Shown here piece by piece: positions 11,604 to 22,843 of a stretch of 64,000 nt of DNA. Each line of letters opens with the position of its first letter. The stretch's first letter is position 1. A program made the translations under genes and the position numbers. Under the pieces are notes generated by a model that was not told where the DNA came from, searched no databases, and saw only the letters and a list, made by a program, of their open reading frames with translations. The DNA comes from Anthoceros angustus (Eukaryota; Streptophyta; Anthocerotopsida; Anthocerotales; Anthocerotaceae), in NCBI GenBank assembly GCA_010909165.1, contig VJWM01000196.1, positions 186,001 through 250,000 on the forward strand, read 5' to 3'.

Positions 11604-12591
11604 CGCTGATCATTCGGATACTGAACTTTCTTGCCCTACAAGTCGCAGCTGGCAGGAAATCAGGGGTTAAACGAGTACGGACGTTCAGCAGGGCCTGTCG
11701 TTCAACAGGGTCTGTCGTTCTTGACGGTTCGTTGTAACAGGTTCCAGGTTCCAAGTTCTTTTAGTTATTCACAATTGGGAGAATGTGGAGACTTAATAAA
11801 AGGAACCATATGGGAAATCCCATCTACTTGAGGCGAAAGGGACAACATACGACGGGGCACCAGGCCAAGGGAAGGAGGAAGGAGGGGCGTGTCCCCGCAC
11901 GTTTGAGATAGGGAAGGGCCTACTTATCGTTGGTGCCACCAAAGCAGCATCTCCAGCATTCCTGATCGTCCTAAAGATGGTGCTGACCAACGCCCTTTGC
12001 AGGGCGATGGAAATCCGTTGCCTAAAATATGCCACGACACTGGAAAGGGGGAGGTTAGCCCCGCCCCTGTCGTTGTGATAGGCCCTTGCGCATTCCTTGA
12101 TAAAATGAGATAAAACCTTACCCCAGGCCCCATGGGTTTCAATGGCAAGGGGATGAAAATGTGACCTTGCTGCATGGGCCTGAACTTATAAATTTTCTTA
12201 GTTGCACTCCCTTCCGCCACCCAACCTTGAGGGTTGATGATGACATGGTCGCTAACAGAATCTCTCCACATCCGCAATCAAGACCTCTTCCCCCCACGTC
12301 AAGAAAAGGTTAGCTTTGATAGAGACGCCATTGAACATAGTATACTGCTGCTCCTTGAAAGGAAGAAACCGCTCTCCTTACCCTTTGAGAACATGACGTC
12401 TCGGACGGTATCGTGTGTAGCAATACGTTGTCCACCCATTGGACAAGGCACTAAGTGGGCCCCAGGGTCGTCGATGGAGGCCCCACGGCAGCAGGCCGGA
12501 AGAGAACATGCTAGTGGTTGGACCAGATCCAGGCAAAACCTCATCGCAATAAGAAAAGAAGGTGATGTGATTCACCCTTCCCTGAGCAATA

Positions 12592-14340
12592 GCAAATGCG
12601 AGCTCTAGCGGGACGAGGAAGAGATGAATCCAGAAGACAACCCTGCAGCACCTACCCATAATGCTTCTCCTGGAAAGAAGCTTGCAACCCCCGAAGCCCG
12701 TTTGCGAGAAACGAAGAAAAAGAAGGCATGGCCTCCCTGGCTAGAGGGGGTAAGAGGTCCCTGGCTGATCTTAGACACACTTGAAGGGGGAAGAACCCCT
12801 CCTCAACTCCTGCCATGAAATTTTCCAAAATGCTGTTATCTTGGATAAGGAAGTGAGAGGCCAAAATTGGGGCCGAGAGGGCGCAACTTCCTAAAAATGC
12901 TGTTGGCGCCGAGGCCTCCATGGCCAAAAGACTTGCGCCCCCAAAAGCGACAGGGAGGGATGCCTGTCACCGCACCAGGTCCCCGGCCGCACATTCGAAG
13001 GACCCTAGGCTGATAATGTCTCCCAGAGACTGCATGATCTGCTTGTCGCAATCTCCAAGTTGAGAAAGAAAAACTGGAGAGGGAGGGATAGTGCAAATGA
13101 GGTACCCAGGGCGGCACGCGAAGCAGGAAGAGAGGATGCCGAAGGCCACCTACGGGTTGCTCAACCTAGAGAGGTCGTCAATATGCGCAAGATCCTCTTT
13201 CAAAGCGGCATCCATAAATTCCCGTATAAAGCCCGGGGGCCCGACCGGGACTCCAAGGACTCGCAGCCCTTGTGGAGAATCAATATCCCCCCTCCCCCCG
13301 GGATAATGAAGAGGGGGTGTAATACCGGACGGGGATCAAACTTTGCACTTCAAGATCTTAACCTTCTGGCCAAGGCGGAAGAGCTCCAAGGAAAAGAGGT
13401 CGAAAGCATTTTTGACTTTGTCCACCGGCCTAAGGATGTGGGTGTCGACTACAAGCGGAAGAGGCACTCCACACCAAGAAGGCAATTATTGAGGGCCCTA
13501 AATAGCAAATGCGAGCTCTAGCGGGACGAGGAAGAGATGAATCCAAGACAACCTGCAGACTACCCATAATGCTTCTCCTGGAAAGAAGCTTGCAACTCAA
13601 GCCCGGTGAAATCAAGAAAAGAAGGCATGGCCTCCACAGAGGGGGTAAGAGGTCCTGGCGATCTTAGACACACTTGAAGGGGAAGAACCCTCCTCAACTC
13701 TGCCATGAAATTTTCCAAAATCATTATCTTGGATAAGAAGTGAGAGGCCAAAATTGGGGCCGAGAGGGCGCAACTTCCTAAAAATGCTGTTGGCGCCGAG
13801 GCCTCCATGGCCAAAAGACTTGCGCCCCAAAAGCGGGGAGGATGCTCATCACCGCACAGTCCCCGCCGCACATTCAAGGACCCTAGGCGATAATGTCTTA
13901 GATCGCATGATTCGCTTGTCGCAATCTCCAAGTTGAGAAAGAAAAACTGGAGAGGGAGGGATAGTGCAAATGAGGTACCAGGCGGCACGCGTGAAGAGAG
14001 AGGATGGCCACCTACGGGTTGCTCAACCTAGAGAGGTCAACATGCGCAAGATCCTCTTCAAAGCGGCATCCATAAATGATAAAGCCGGGGCCCGACGACT
14101 CAAGGACTCGCAGCCCTTGTGGAGAATCAATATCCCCGGATAATGAAGAGGTGTACTGGACGGGGATCAAACTTTGCACTTCAAGATCTTAACCTTCTGG
14201 CCAAGGCGGAAGAGCTCCAAGGAAAAGAGGTCGAAAGCATTTTTGACTTTGTCCACCGGCCTAAGGATGTGGGTGTCGTCGGCTACCGACGGGAAGAGGC
14301 ACTCCCACACCAAGAAGGCAATTATTGACAGGGCCCTAAA
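12592..14340. repeat. Tandem duplication inside the LINE, about 912 + 837 bp
   Basis: Both units begin at AATAGCAAATGCGAGCTC (12586 and 13501). They share many perfect runs, for example across the stretches ending near 13100 and 13980. The second unit is shorter because of many clustered 1-12 nt gaps, with hardly any substitutions. Confidence 0.85.
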
Positions 14341-14454
14341 ATGTGCTATAGCAAAGAGATCTCCCCCAAGGGATCCCCCTGCCTGGTTCCCGCTGCGGAG
14401 TCAAGCATAGAGACCCCTTCCACCGAGAAGCCGTGTTGATCATATAGGTTAGAC

Positions 14455-15690
14455 GAGGAACCATAGAAAGAGCGAACAAAAGGGATAAGACTTGCCAATG
14501 GCCTGCCTGCATCTTTAAGCTATTGGAAGATATATGGACGCCCTGGATACATTGTTGAAAGCGTTCTCGATCGACCAAGAGCAACCTAACTGGATGTAGG
14601 CGGAGAAGAGCCTCGACTCAAAACTCACCGTCTACCCTCTAGGATGGCGATGCCAAATTGATGGGGGCTAAGATGAGCCCAGAATTGCTCCCTGAGCTGG
14701 AGGGCAATGCTGCGGCTAATAAGACGTAGGAACGCCTCTCCCACGGCGATAGGGCTCACCCTCGGAGTGGGCTTCTTCGTAGCCCAAAGCCTGCTGACCC
14801 CCAACACCCATGAAATCCGATGGGGGGTCTCTCCCTGCGCCACAACCGCCGCCAGGATAAAGAGCTTCGAAACACCACTAGAGGGATCCTCAGAAGAGAA
14901 GTCCCCCAGCCCTTCAGCGCCGGAAAGAAAAAGGAACAAAGTCCACGCTTCATCTTCGGAGTTCTGCGGGAGGTGCTCCAAGGGAAGCTGCAAGAGCCCA
15001 AAGATGATCGGACTCCGCCCACAACCATTGCCAAGACTCTTGCGGAGGCTCCGGGGAAAGCCGGACGAGAGGAGAAAGAGCGAACAAAAGGGATAAGACT
15101 TGCCAATGGCCTGCCTGCATCTTTAAGCTATTGGAAGATATATGGACGCCCTGGATACATTGTTGAAAGCGTTCTCAGCATCGACCTGAAGAGCAACCCA
15201 ATCTGGATGTAGCTGGAGAACCGCCTCGACTCCAAAACTCACCGTCTCGCAGCCCTCTAGGATGGCGATGCCAAATTGATGGGGGCTAAGATGAGCCAAT
15301 TGCTCCTCGAGGAGGCAAGCGCGGCTAATAAGGCGTAGAACGCCTCTCCACGGCGATAGGGGCTCACGGAGTGAGGCTTCTTCGTAGCCCAAAGCCTGCT
15401 GACCCCCAACACCCATGAAATCCGATGGGGGTCTCCTCCACAACCGCCGCCAGGATAAAGAGCTTCGAAACACCACTAGAGGGATCCTCAGAAGAGAAGT
15501 CCCCCAGCCCTTCAGCGCCGGAAAGAAAAAGGAACAAAGTCCACGCTGCTTCATCTTCGGAGTTCTGCGGGAGGTGCTCCAAGGGAAGCCTGCAAAGAGC
15601 CCAAAGATGATCGGACTCCGCCCACAACCATTGCCAAGACTCTTGCGGAGGCTCCAGGGGAGAAACCGGACGAGAGGAGAAAGGGGCAGC
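14455..15690. repeat. Second tandem duplication inside the LINE, about 610 bp unit
   Basis: The sequence from about 14468 (GAGCGAACAAAAGGGATAAG) recurs from about 15079 with short-gap differences. The reverse-transcriptase frame is more legible in the second unit. Confidence 0.8.
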
Positions 15691-15707
15691 AATGCCAGAA
15701 GATGTAG

Positions 15708-15861
15708 CCCTCACTTGAGCCTCCTATGCATTTCAATCAAAGTCCTTGTGCATCATGCTCATGTGCCTCTTTGCACCAATAATACCCTCACTTGAGCCTC
15801 CTATGCATTTCAATCAAAGTCCTTGTGCATCATGCTCATGTGCCTCTTTGCACCAATAATA
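15708..15861. repeat. Perfect 77-bp tandem duplication
   Basis: Unit 15708-15784 is repeated at 15785-15861 without a visible difference, so the duplication is very recent. It lies at the 5' side of the LINE remnant. Confidence 0.9.
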
Positions 15862-15934
15862 CCCTTATATAAAATTCCGAAAAGGGGGCAAGGAGTCTCC
15901 TTCCTAGAAAGAGAAGAAGGAGGTCCATGGAAAA

Positions 15935-16130
15935 ATTCTTCACGATTCGGTCATGCAGGCTCCTTATTCTTCACAATTCGGTCAAGCAGGCTCCTTAGTT
16001 TTTTGAGAGTCCGGTCCCTCATTCTTTAGGTCTTTGCATTTCGGTTCAACAGGCTCTTTAGTTCTTCAGAGTTGGATATGACAGGTTGTTAAATTCTTCA
16101 GAGTTGGGTCCAACAGGACTGCTGAAGGTC
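15935..16130. repeat. Degenerate 30-40 bp repeats upstream of peroxidase B
   Basis: Five or so imperfect copies of a CAGGCTCCTTAGTTCTTCA-like unit, alternating with GTTCGGTCCAACAGG-like segments. Related CAACAGG units occur near 11690-11750 and 21625-21710, both on the peroxidase side of other duplication units. Confidence 0.55.
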
Positions 16131-16144
16131 GCGAAATTCCACGA

Positions 16145-16189
16145 GGTAGTGTCACCGTCATACTGCCATCCGCGGCAAACGACTTGACA
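16145..16189 (+). promoter_or_regulatory. Conserved block upstream of peroxidase B
   Basis: It ends CCGCGGCAAACGACTTGAC, identical over that stretch to the block before peroxidase A, about 300 nt upstream of the ATG. Confidence 0.4.
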
Positions 16190-16491
16190 AAGGCGGGACC
16201 TTTCTCTCGTGCTTCACGCGATGCCAACTTGCCAAGCAAGTTCCGTCTTGGACGAATAGTTCATGCCAGGCTTCTTAAGCCGGCGCATGCGCAGTTTGCG
16301 GCAACATCCAGTGGAGTCGATTACAGAGCGGCCTGCTGTGTGCCTTGGCGGACATCCTTCCAATCTGCAAAGCTGCTTTGCTCTCGAACGGTCGTGAAGA
16401 CCTTTCCTGACAAGTCTCTACTCATTCCAACGCCACCTTGCCTATAGCTGCTGCAGTGCTTCAAATCTTCGTCCGGACAGGATCCTCCATC

Positions 16492-17713
16492 ATGGCCCGA
16501 CCACGTCAGATAATGGTTCTTGCGTTGGCAACCTATGCAATCTGTCTCAACGTGACGATTGCAACAGCACACGATAGTTCGAATTCGGGTTTGCGGGAAA
16601 CGTTCTACAAGCACAGTTGCCCACAGGCAGAATCCATAGTGTACGATGCTGTGAAAAGCGCTCTCAACGAGAACCCAGGATTGGCGGGCGCCTTTTTACG
16701 GATGATGTTCCACGATTGCTTTATCCGGGTACTGCCACATGCAGATTATTCAAGGGCCAATCGAACACTTCAGTGTAGATAGTCTCTTCAATTCTGATGC
16801 ATTTGGATTCAACGTGGTGCTGCAGGGATGTGATGCCTCTGTACTGATCGATTCCACAGACAACAACCAGGCGGAGAAAGACGGACGGCCGAACCACGGC
16901 AGCCTCCGAGGGTTCGAAGTCCTGGACGAGGCCAAGTCCAAGATCGAAGCCCAGTGCCCGCACACCGTCTCCTGCGCGGACATTGTTGTCTTCGCAGCAC
17001 GGGACAGCGTCGCTCTCGTAAGCCTGAACAACCCATCTCACGCTTAAAAGTGACTGCTGTCGTGACGAGAAGTTGAAATGTTCACGTCTTCAAGACGTTT
17101 GTTGTGCTCTATCTCGAGACTGAATGACCGTGCATGTATTGCCGCCAATGGCTGCAGAATGGGGGCCCCTGGTACAGTGTTGCGGCTGGGAGAAGAGACG
17201 GTACAGTCTCCTTGGCGTCGGAAACCTCTTCTCTGCCCGGGCCAAGCCTGAACGCGCAGCAGCTCACTGAAAACTTCACCAACAAGGGGCTGAGCCAAGA
17301 CGAAATGGTCACGCTCTCCGGAGCCCACAATCAGGCAGGCACGCTGCAGCGTGGTCCGGAGCTTCAGACTTTCACCGCTGGACGCGACCCTGGACCCGGG
17401 CTTCGCCGAGGATCTGCAGGCTCAATGTCCTGCATCCAGCACGAATGGCAACTCTCGCATCTTCATGGACTCGGAATCGCCCAAGACTTTCGACAACGGC
17501 TACTACAAGGGCCTGGTAGCTGACAAGGGGCTCTTCCGTTCCGACCAAACGCTCTACGATGATTCCGCCACCCGCCATACCGTGGTGACCTACAGCCGCA
17601 ATCCGCACTTGTTTGCATCCAAATTTGTGCAAGCCATTGGCAAGTTGGGAGCGATCGACGTCAAGACTGGCCATGCAGGAGAAATCCGCCGGAATTGTCA
17701 TCGCATCAACTAG
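16492..17713 (+). pseudogene. Class III peroxidase copy B, frameshifted at the proximal haem His
   Basis: The exons equivalent to copy A are 16492-16728, 16826-17017 and 17158-17713. Exons 1 and 2 are open, with the distal MMFHDCF pocket intact. In exon 3 a two-base deletion just after the proximal His codon (about 17326-17330) turns [10 protein letters not shown] into a shifted frame ending at 17523. Downstream of the deletion the original frame is still open to the normal TAG at 17713. From about 16560 on, exons and introns differ from copy A at only about a dozen positions, so the inactivation or the copying is recent. A single-site sequence error cannot be excluded. Confidence 0.85.
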
Positions 17714-18049
17714 ACAACACACATGTTGCTGGGGGCCGGCAATCGGGCAGGTGGGAGATCCGCGTCGACTGCAGCTGTGGCCTTGAAGTGCGCCGGCGGT
17801 GCCGTTATTGCCCTGGTAGCACCGTCGACAGGTTTGGTTCCTCACTGTCGACCAGTGAAGAACCAAGAACAAGTTCATCCATTAAATAATAAAACTGATC
17901 AAGATGATCTGTTAAAAGGTAATTTCTGTAAGGTGACAAACATTAGCTGAAACAGATGAGTCTCATGCTTCCTTGTACAGACTCTTGCAATAGGCAATTG
18001 AATCTGCACTAGGCAATTGAATCTGCACTAGGCTCTTGCACCTCGAAAT

Positions 18050-18470
18050 GGTGGGAGGCCTATGCTGTTCTTCAGATGATGACCTACATATCATGGTGTT
18101 TCTTGAGCTTATTGAAATATTGATTGAGGAGGTGTCTAGGAGGCGCCACAACTCCAGATCCCATAGGCAGCAAGTGATCTATGCAGGAAGAGGAAAAGGA
18201 CGAGGTAAAGGTCGTGCTTCCAATCGACCTTCATATCATATACAAAACACACAACTTGGATAGCCATCATTTTCATCATCAACTGCAAGAGATAATAAGA
18301 AGGGTGGAACTATTTGTAATTGGTGTAGATTACCCAATCATATACAAAAGGATTATAGAAAAAATAAGAATGAAAAATAAGAATAAGAATGAGAATCTGT
18401 CAAGAAAAAATCTCTACAAGGGGTAAAAGGAGATATGTCACAAAGGGTAAAGTTATCTCTTCTTTCATTC
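18050..18470 (+). mobile_element. Ty1/copia gag remnant (copy 1)
   Basis: The frame around 18293-18370 reads GGTICNWCRLPNHIQKDYRKN, a CCHC zinc knuckle whose last Cys is Tyr. It is preceded by an Arg/Gly/Ser-rich basic segment (GRGKGRGKGRASNRPS) as in copia Gag. The surrounding DNA is AT-rich, unlike its neighbours. No pol motifs were seen; decayed. Confidence 0.55.
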
Positions 18471-18829
18471 CTCAACATCCTTCTTTAGTGGAAGATATTC
18501 CTTGACTAACTCCCAATGTATCCTTTCATATATTGTGAAACACAAGAGTGATGCTTATCAAAGAATCACATAGCTTACATAAAACAACAACAAAAGAAAT
18601 CAAGACCTTACGTTTCAAAAATGGTGGAGAATTCAAATCTAATCAATTTCCTAATTTTTTGCCCAAAAGATATGAAAGGAAAGGATTAAAGAACATAGCC
18701 CAATATTAAAGAACATAGCCCAATATCCGAGAATCGATAAAAATTTGCAAAGTCAATTGATGGTGCTGGCCTTGTCTCATATCGGTCCACAGCCCCTCAA
18801 GCCCGTTCATTGGCTACTCATTAAGTATG

Positions 18830-18984
18830 AAATGTGCATATATATGCACGCAGTGATTCAACTTGTCACCAACTCAACGCTTCCGGAGCAAGAGCACATA
18901 ACATAAAAGAGATGAAGCTCACGACTTACCTTTAAAATTCCAAGTGTGTTTGAAGCCACTGAGTGCTAAAGCAGTGCTCTAATG
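18830..18984 (-). pseudogene. BASS4-like fragment (end of duplication unit 1)
   Basis: It matches the intron/exon border region around 10150-10280 of the intact transporter (…AGCTTGTCACCAACTTC…, …TTCCAAGT.TGTTTGAAGCCAC…). It is truncated abruptly at the tandem-duplication junction. Confidence 0.65.
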
Positions 18985-19010
18985 GCATGTATTGCCGCCA
19001 ATGGCTGCAG

Positions 19011-19568
19011 AATGGGGGCCCCTGGTACAGTGTTGCGGCTGGGAGAAGAGACGGTACAGTCTCCTTGGCGTCGGAAACCTCTTCTCTGCCCGGGCCAAGC
19101 CTGAACGCGCAGCAGCTCACTGAAAACTTCACCAACAAGGGGCTGAGCCAAGACGAAATGGTCACGCTCTCCGGAGCCCACACAATCGGGCAGGCACGCT
19201 GCAGCGTGGTCCGGAGCTTCAGACTTTCACCGCTGGACGCGACCCTGGACCCGGGCTTCGCCGAGGATCTGCAGGCTCAATGTCCTGCATCCAGCACGAA
19301 TGGCAACTCTCGCATCTTCATGGACTCGGAATCGCCCAAGACTTTCGACAACGGCTACTACAAGGGCCTGGTAGCTGACAAGGGGCTCTTCCGTTCCGAC
19401 CAAACGCTCTACGATGATTCCGCCACCCGCCATACCGTGGTGACCTACAGCCGCAATCCGCACTTGTTTGCATCCAAATTTGTGCAAGCCATTGGCAAGT
19501 TGGGAGCGATCGACGTCAAGACTGGCCATGCAGGAGAAATCCGCCGGAATTGTCATCGCATCAACTAG
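19011..19568 (+). pseudogene. Class III peroxidase copy C, exon 3 only
   Basis: A complete, open exon 3 of 186 codons including stop. It has the intact [10 protein letters not shown] proximal His and the [11 protein letters not shown] terminus. Exons 1 and 2, with the signal peptide and distal pocket, are missing because the duplication began in the preceding intron. Unlike copy B it does not carry the two-base deletion, so B lost those bases after this duplication, or the B sequence is in error. An ATG at 18963 could open a 201-codon frame, but without a distal haem pocket. Confidence 0.85.
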
Positions 19569-19889
19569 ACAACACACATGTTGCTGGGGCCGGCAATCGG
19601 GCAGGTGGGAGATCCGCGTCGACTGCAGCTGTGGCCTTGAAGTGCGGCGGTGCCGTTATTGCCCTGGTAGCACTGTCGACAGGTTTGGTTCCTCACTGTC
19701 GACCAGTGAAGAACCAAGAACAAGTTCATCCATTAAATAATAAAACTGATCAAGATGATCTGTTAAAGGTAATTTCTGTAAGGTGACAAACATTAGCTGA
19801 AACAGATGAGTCTCATGCTTCCTTGTACTCTTGCAATAGGCAATTGAATCTGCACTAGGCAATTGAATCTGCACTAGGCTCTTGCACTC

Positions 19890-20310
19890 GAAATGGTGGG
19901 AGGCCTATCTTTCTTCGATGATGACCTACATATCATGGTGTTTCTTGAGCTTATTGAAATATTGATTGAGGAGGTGTCTAGGAGGCGCCACAACTCCAGA
20001 TCCCATAGGCAGCAAGTGATCTATGCGGGAAGAGGAAAGGACGAGGTAAAAGGCTTCCAATCGACCTTCATATCATATACAAAACACACAACTTGGATAG
20101 CCATCATTTTCATCATCAACTGCAAGAGATAATAAGAAGGGTGGAACTATTTGTAATTGGTGTAGATTACCCAATCATATACAAAAGGATTATAGAAAAA
20201 ATAAGAATGAAAAATAAGAATAAGAATGAGAATCTGTCAAGAAAAAATCTCTACAAGGGGTAAAAGGAGATATGTCACAAAGGGTAAAGTTATCTCTTCT
20301 TTACAGTCCT
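19890..20310 (+). mobile_element. Ty1/copia gag remnant (copy 2)
   Basis: A duplicate of the remnant at 18050-18470, with the same degenerate CCHC motif near 20129-20195. Confidence 0.55.
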
Positions 20311-20689
20311 CAACATCCTTCTTTAGTGGAAGATATTCCTTGACTAACTCCCAATGTATCCTTTCATATATTGTGAAACACAAGAGTGATGCTTATCAAA
20401 GAATCACATAGCTTACATAAAACAACAACAAAAGAAATCAAGACCTTACGTTTCAAAAATGGTGGAGAATTCAAATCTAATCAATTTCCTAATTTTTTGC
20501 CCAAAAGATATGAAAGGAAAGGATTAAAGAACATAGCCCAATATTAAAGAACATAGCCCAATATCTGAGAATCGATAAAAATTTGCAAAAGTCAATTGAT
20601 GGTGCTGGCCTTGTCTCATATCAGTCCTACAGGCCCCTCAAGCCCGTTCATTGGCTATCAGCCCAAGTATGAAATGTGCATATATATGC

Positions 20690-21190
20690 ACAGGCGGTTC
20701 AGCTTGTCACCAACTCAACGCTTCCCCGGAGCAAGAGCCTGTAATAACATAAAAGAGATGAAGCTCACGACTTACCTTTAAAATTCCAAGTGTGTTTGAA
20801 GCCACTGTGAGTGCTAAAGCCAGTGCTCTAATGGCATGTGCTGTTTCGGCTCCCATGGCCTAGCCCTCGGTGCAGGCCTCCTGTTTGCGTCTTCCTTCTT
20901 CTTTCGTTCCTTGTTTCATGACCATGTTGTAAATTGTCATTTATTTAATCTTGTATTTGCACCTGCAAATAAAGTCTTGTATTTGCACCTACAAGCTGTT
21001 CAACAATTCATTTGTCCAAAATGATAACACTATTGCAACAGTCCAGATTTTATTTGCACATCCTTTCAGTGAACATCCACGTGTGAGACAATTTTGTCAG
21101 CCCACACAAAAAAACAAAAGCTAGGCCTGCGACAAACAAGTTTGGGATACTTCACATGTGACAGAGCAGAAGGAAACATGACCAATCCAT
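20690..21190 (-). pseudogene. BASS4-like fragments (unit 3)
   Basis: Segments matching exon 7 and exon 6 regions of the intact transporter are collinear: around 20700-20835, then 20957-21010 (TTTGCACCT.CAAGCTGTTCAACAAT), then 21090-21190 (AGGCCTGCGAC…AAGTTTGGGATACTTCACATGTGACAGAG, interrupted). About 120 nt is inserted at 20834-20956, bounded by a repeated CTTGTATTTGCACCT. No open coding potential remains. Confidence 0.7.
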
Positions 21191-21199
21191 GCTGGAACC

Positions 21200-21635
21200 C
21201 AGCGTCCACCCAACACTAGTGAAGTTGTCTCGTATGGATGCTTTGCGAATTGACTCTAGGAACGTGGTCGAAGTACTCTTCTTTTTGCAGGAACAAAGAG
21301 TGGTGTGCAAGTTATACTTCCTCTAAATCAGCGAGGAGACTCTTATCCTTGCCAGTCTCATGAATGTGGCTGTGTTGAGTGCATCGTGTGTGCATCGGCC
21401 TTGTCTTGTGTGGCCCTGTAAGTCAAATGCTGTGGGTCATTGCCAGGAAGTAGCATCAATAGTGACACTGCATGATTCAAACGTGTGTTAAGAATCATTT
21501 GTAACCAAGGTGAGAGGTATTCTAACCAATGTGTGGCCGTTGTAAGAGTAAAAGACTGGCATGCTTTATGCTACAGGCTGTAGGAGAACTTTATCTCAAA
21601 GAGATTTCACAGTTCATCACTTCTGAAGAGTTCGG
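21200..21635. other. Intergenic, no recognised feature
   Basis: Mixed-composition sequence between the transporter fragments and the third peroxidase upstream block. I see no gene or repeat. Confidence 0.4.
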
Positions 21636-21734
21636 TCCAACAGGGACGCTGGAGGTCGCGAATTCCACTCGTTTCCCGGTCACTCTGTTTCGGGTTGGGT
21701 CCCACAGGAACGATGAAGATTTGCGAAATTTCAG

Positions 21735-21777
21735 TAGTTTCCCGGTCATTCTGCCATCCGCCGCAAACGACTTGACT
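21735..21777 (+). promoter_or_regulatory. Conserved block upstream of peroxidase D
   Basis: Contains TTCTGCCATCCGCCGCAAAC followed by GACTTGAC, the third copy of the peroxidase upstream block. It is about 290 nt before the remaining coding sequence. Confidence 0.4.
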
Positions 21778-22029
21778 CGTCTTTGGCTCGCGGTTCACTC
21801 GGTGCCAGTCATTTCAGTGTTTCAGACTCACAGTTCATGCCAGGCTCCTTAATGAGGGCACAGGGTTGGGGGCAACATCCAGTAGACTTGAGTGCAGAGC
21901 GGTCTGCTGTGTGCCTTGGCAAATCTCTCTCCCATCTGCAAATCGGCTTTGCTCTGGAACGGTCGTGAACCCCTTTTCTGACAAGGCTCTTCTCGTTTTT
22001 GAAGAATTTCGGGCCAGGCTCACAACAGA

Positions 22030-22830
22030 CACGAACCAGGCGGTGAAAGACGGGGTGGCAAACAAAGGCAGCCTCCGAGGGTTCGAAATCCTGGACGCGG
22101 CCAAGTCCAAGATCGAAGCCCAGTGCCCGCACACCGTCTCTTGCGCGGACATTCTTGTCTTCGCAGCACGGGACAGCGTCGTTCTTGTAAGCCTGAACAA
22201 CCCATCTCAGCCTGTCGGCAAGAGAAGTTGGAACGCGTCTTCAAGGCGTTTGTTGCGCTCTCGAGACTGAATTGCTCCAAACTGGCTGCAGAATGGGGGA
22301 CCCTGTTACAGTGTTGCGGCTGGCAGAAGAGACCGTAGAGTTTCTCTGGCGTCGGAAACTGCTTCTCTGCCCGGGCCAAGCCTTAACGCGCAGCAGCTGA
22401 CTCAAAACTTCACCAACAAGGGGCTGAGCCAAGACGACATGGTCACGCTGTCCGGAACCCACACAATCGGGCAGGCACGCTGCAGCGTGGTCCGGAGCTT
22501 CAGACTTTCACCGCTGGACGCGACCCTGGATCCGGGCTTCGCCAAGGATCTCCACGCTGAATGTCCTGCATCCAGCGCCAACGGTGACTCTCGCATCTTC
22601 ATGGACTCGGATTCGCCTAAGACTTTTGACAATGGCTACCACAAGAACCTGGTAGCCAACAAGGTGCTGTTTTCCGTTCCTACCAACGCTCTACGATGAT
22701 TCCGTCACCCGCAATTCGCACTTGTTTGCTTCCAAAGTTTGTGGAAGCCAAGGGGTAAGTTGGGAGCCATCGAGGACCAGACTGGCAAGGCAGGAGAAAT
22801 CCGCCTGAATTGTCATCGCATCAACTGGAC
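22030..22830 (+). pseudogene. Class III peroxidase copy D, exon 1 deleted
   Basis: The 5' leader matches copy B (about 21835-21990) and then jumps into the middle of exon 2 (NQAVKDG, near 22037), so the signal peptide and distal His pocket are deleted. Exon 2 ends at a normal donor near 22190 and exon 3 starts near 22291. The proximal site reads [12 protein letters not shown]. The Trp after NGGP is Cys. A frameshift follows KTFDNGYHKNLVANK near 22660, and the final stop TAG has become TGG. More diverged from A than B or C are. Confidence 0.85.
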
Positions 22831-22843
22831 GACAAACATCTTG

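Larger units (their letters stand above)
11770..15705 (-). mobile_element. Degraded non-LTR (LINE) retrotransposon, 3' half
   Basis: Read on the minus strand. A reverse-transcriptase fragment (HLSPHQFGIAI, LQVDAENAFNNV) lies near 15150-15350. Much further 3' is a zinc-type block, AHLVPCPMGGQRIATHD, near 12420-12490. Next comes a C-terminal domain (NPQGWVAEG, KIYKF, IFIPLPL) near 12100-12250. The CPxGG block followed by a domain with spaced acidic/NP and K-x-x-K/Y motifs is typical of non-LTR polyproteins; the last part might be a nuclease (inference). Frames are broken throughout and two internal stretches are tandemly duplicated. The same 3' terminus recurs at 23905-24440. It sits between the intact transporter and peroxidase B. 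Confidence 0.7.
17132..18984. repeat. 1.85-kb tandem duplication, unit 1
   Basis: The unit runs from GCATGTATTGCCGCC, in the last peroxidase intron, through peroxidase exon 3, a copia gag remnant and a transporter fragment, to AGTGCTCTAATG. Unit 2 (18985-20833) follows directly. Confidence 0.9.
18985..20833. repeat. 1.85-kb tandem duplication, unit 2
   Basis: Unit 2 starts at GCATGTATTG directly after the AGTGCTCTAATG that ends unit 1, and ends with the same AGTGCTCTAATG at 20833. The units are close to identical, differing by a few small gaps. Confidence 0.9.

Noticed and set aside
12592-15690. CRISPR-like or regulatory interpretation of the repeated blocks
   Set aside because: Two large tandem duplications of LINE coding sequence explain the repeats; the units are hundreds of bases and not spacer-separated.
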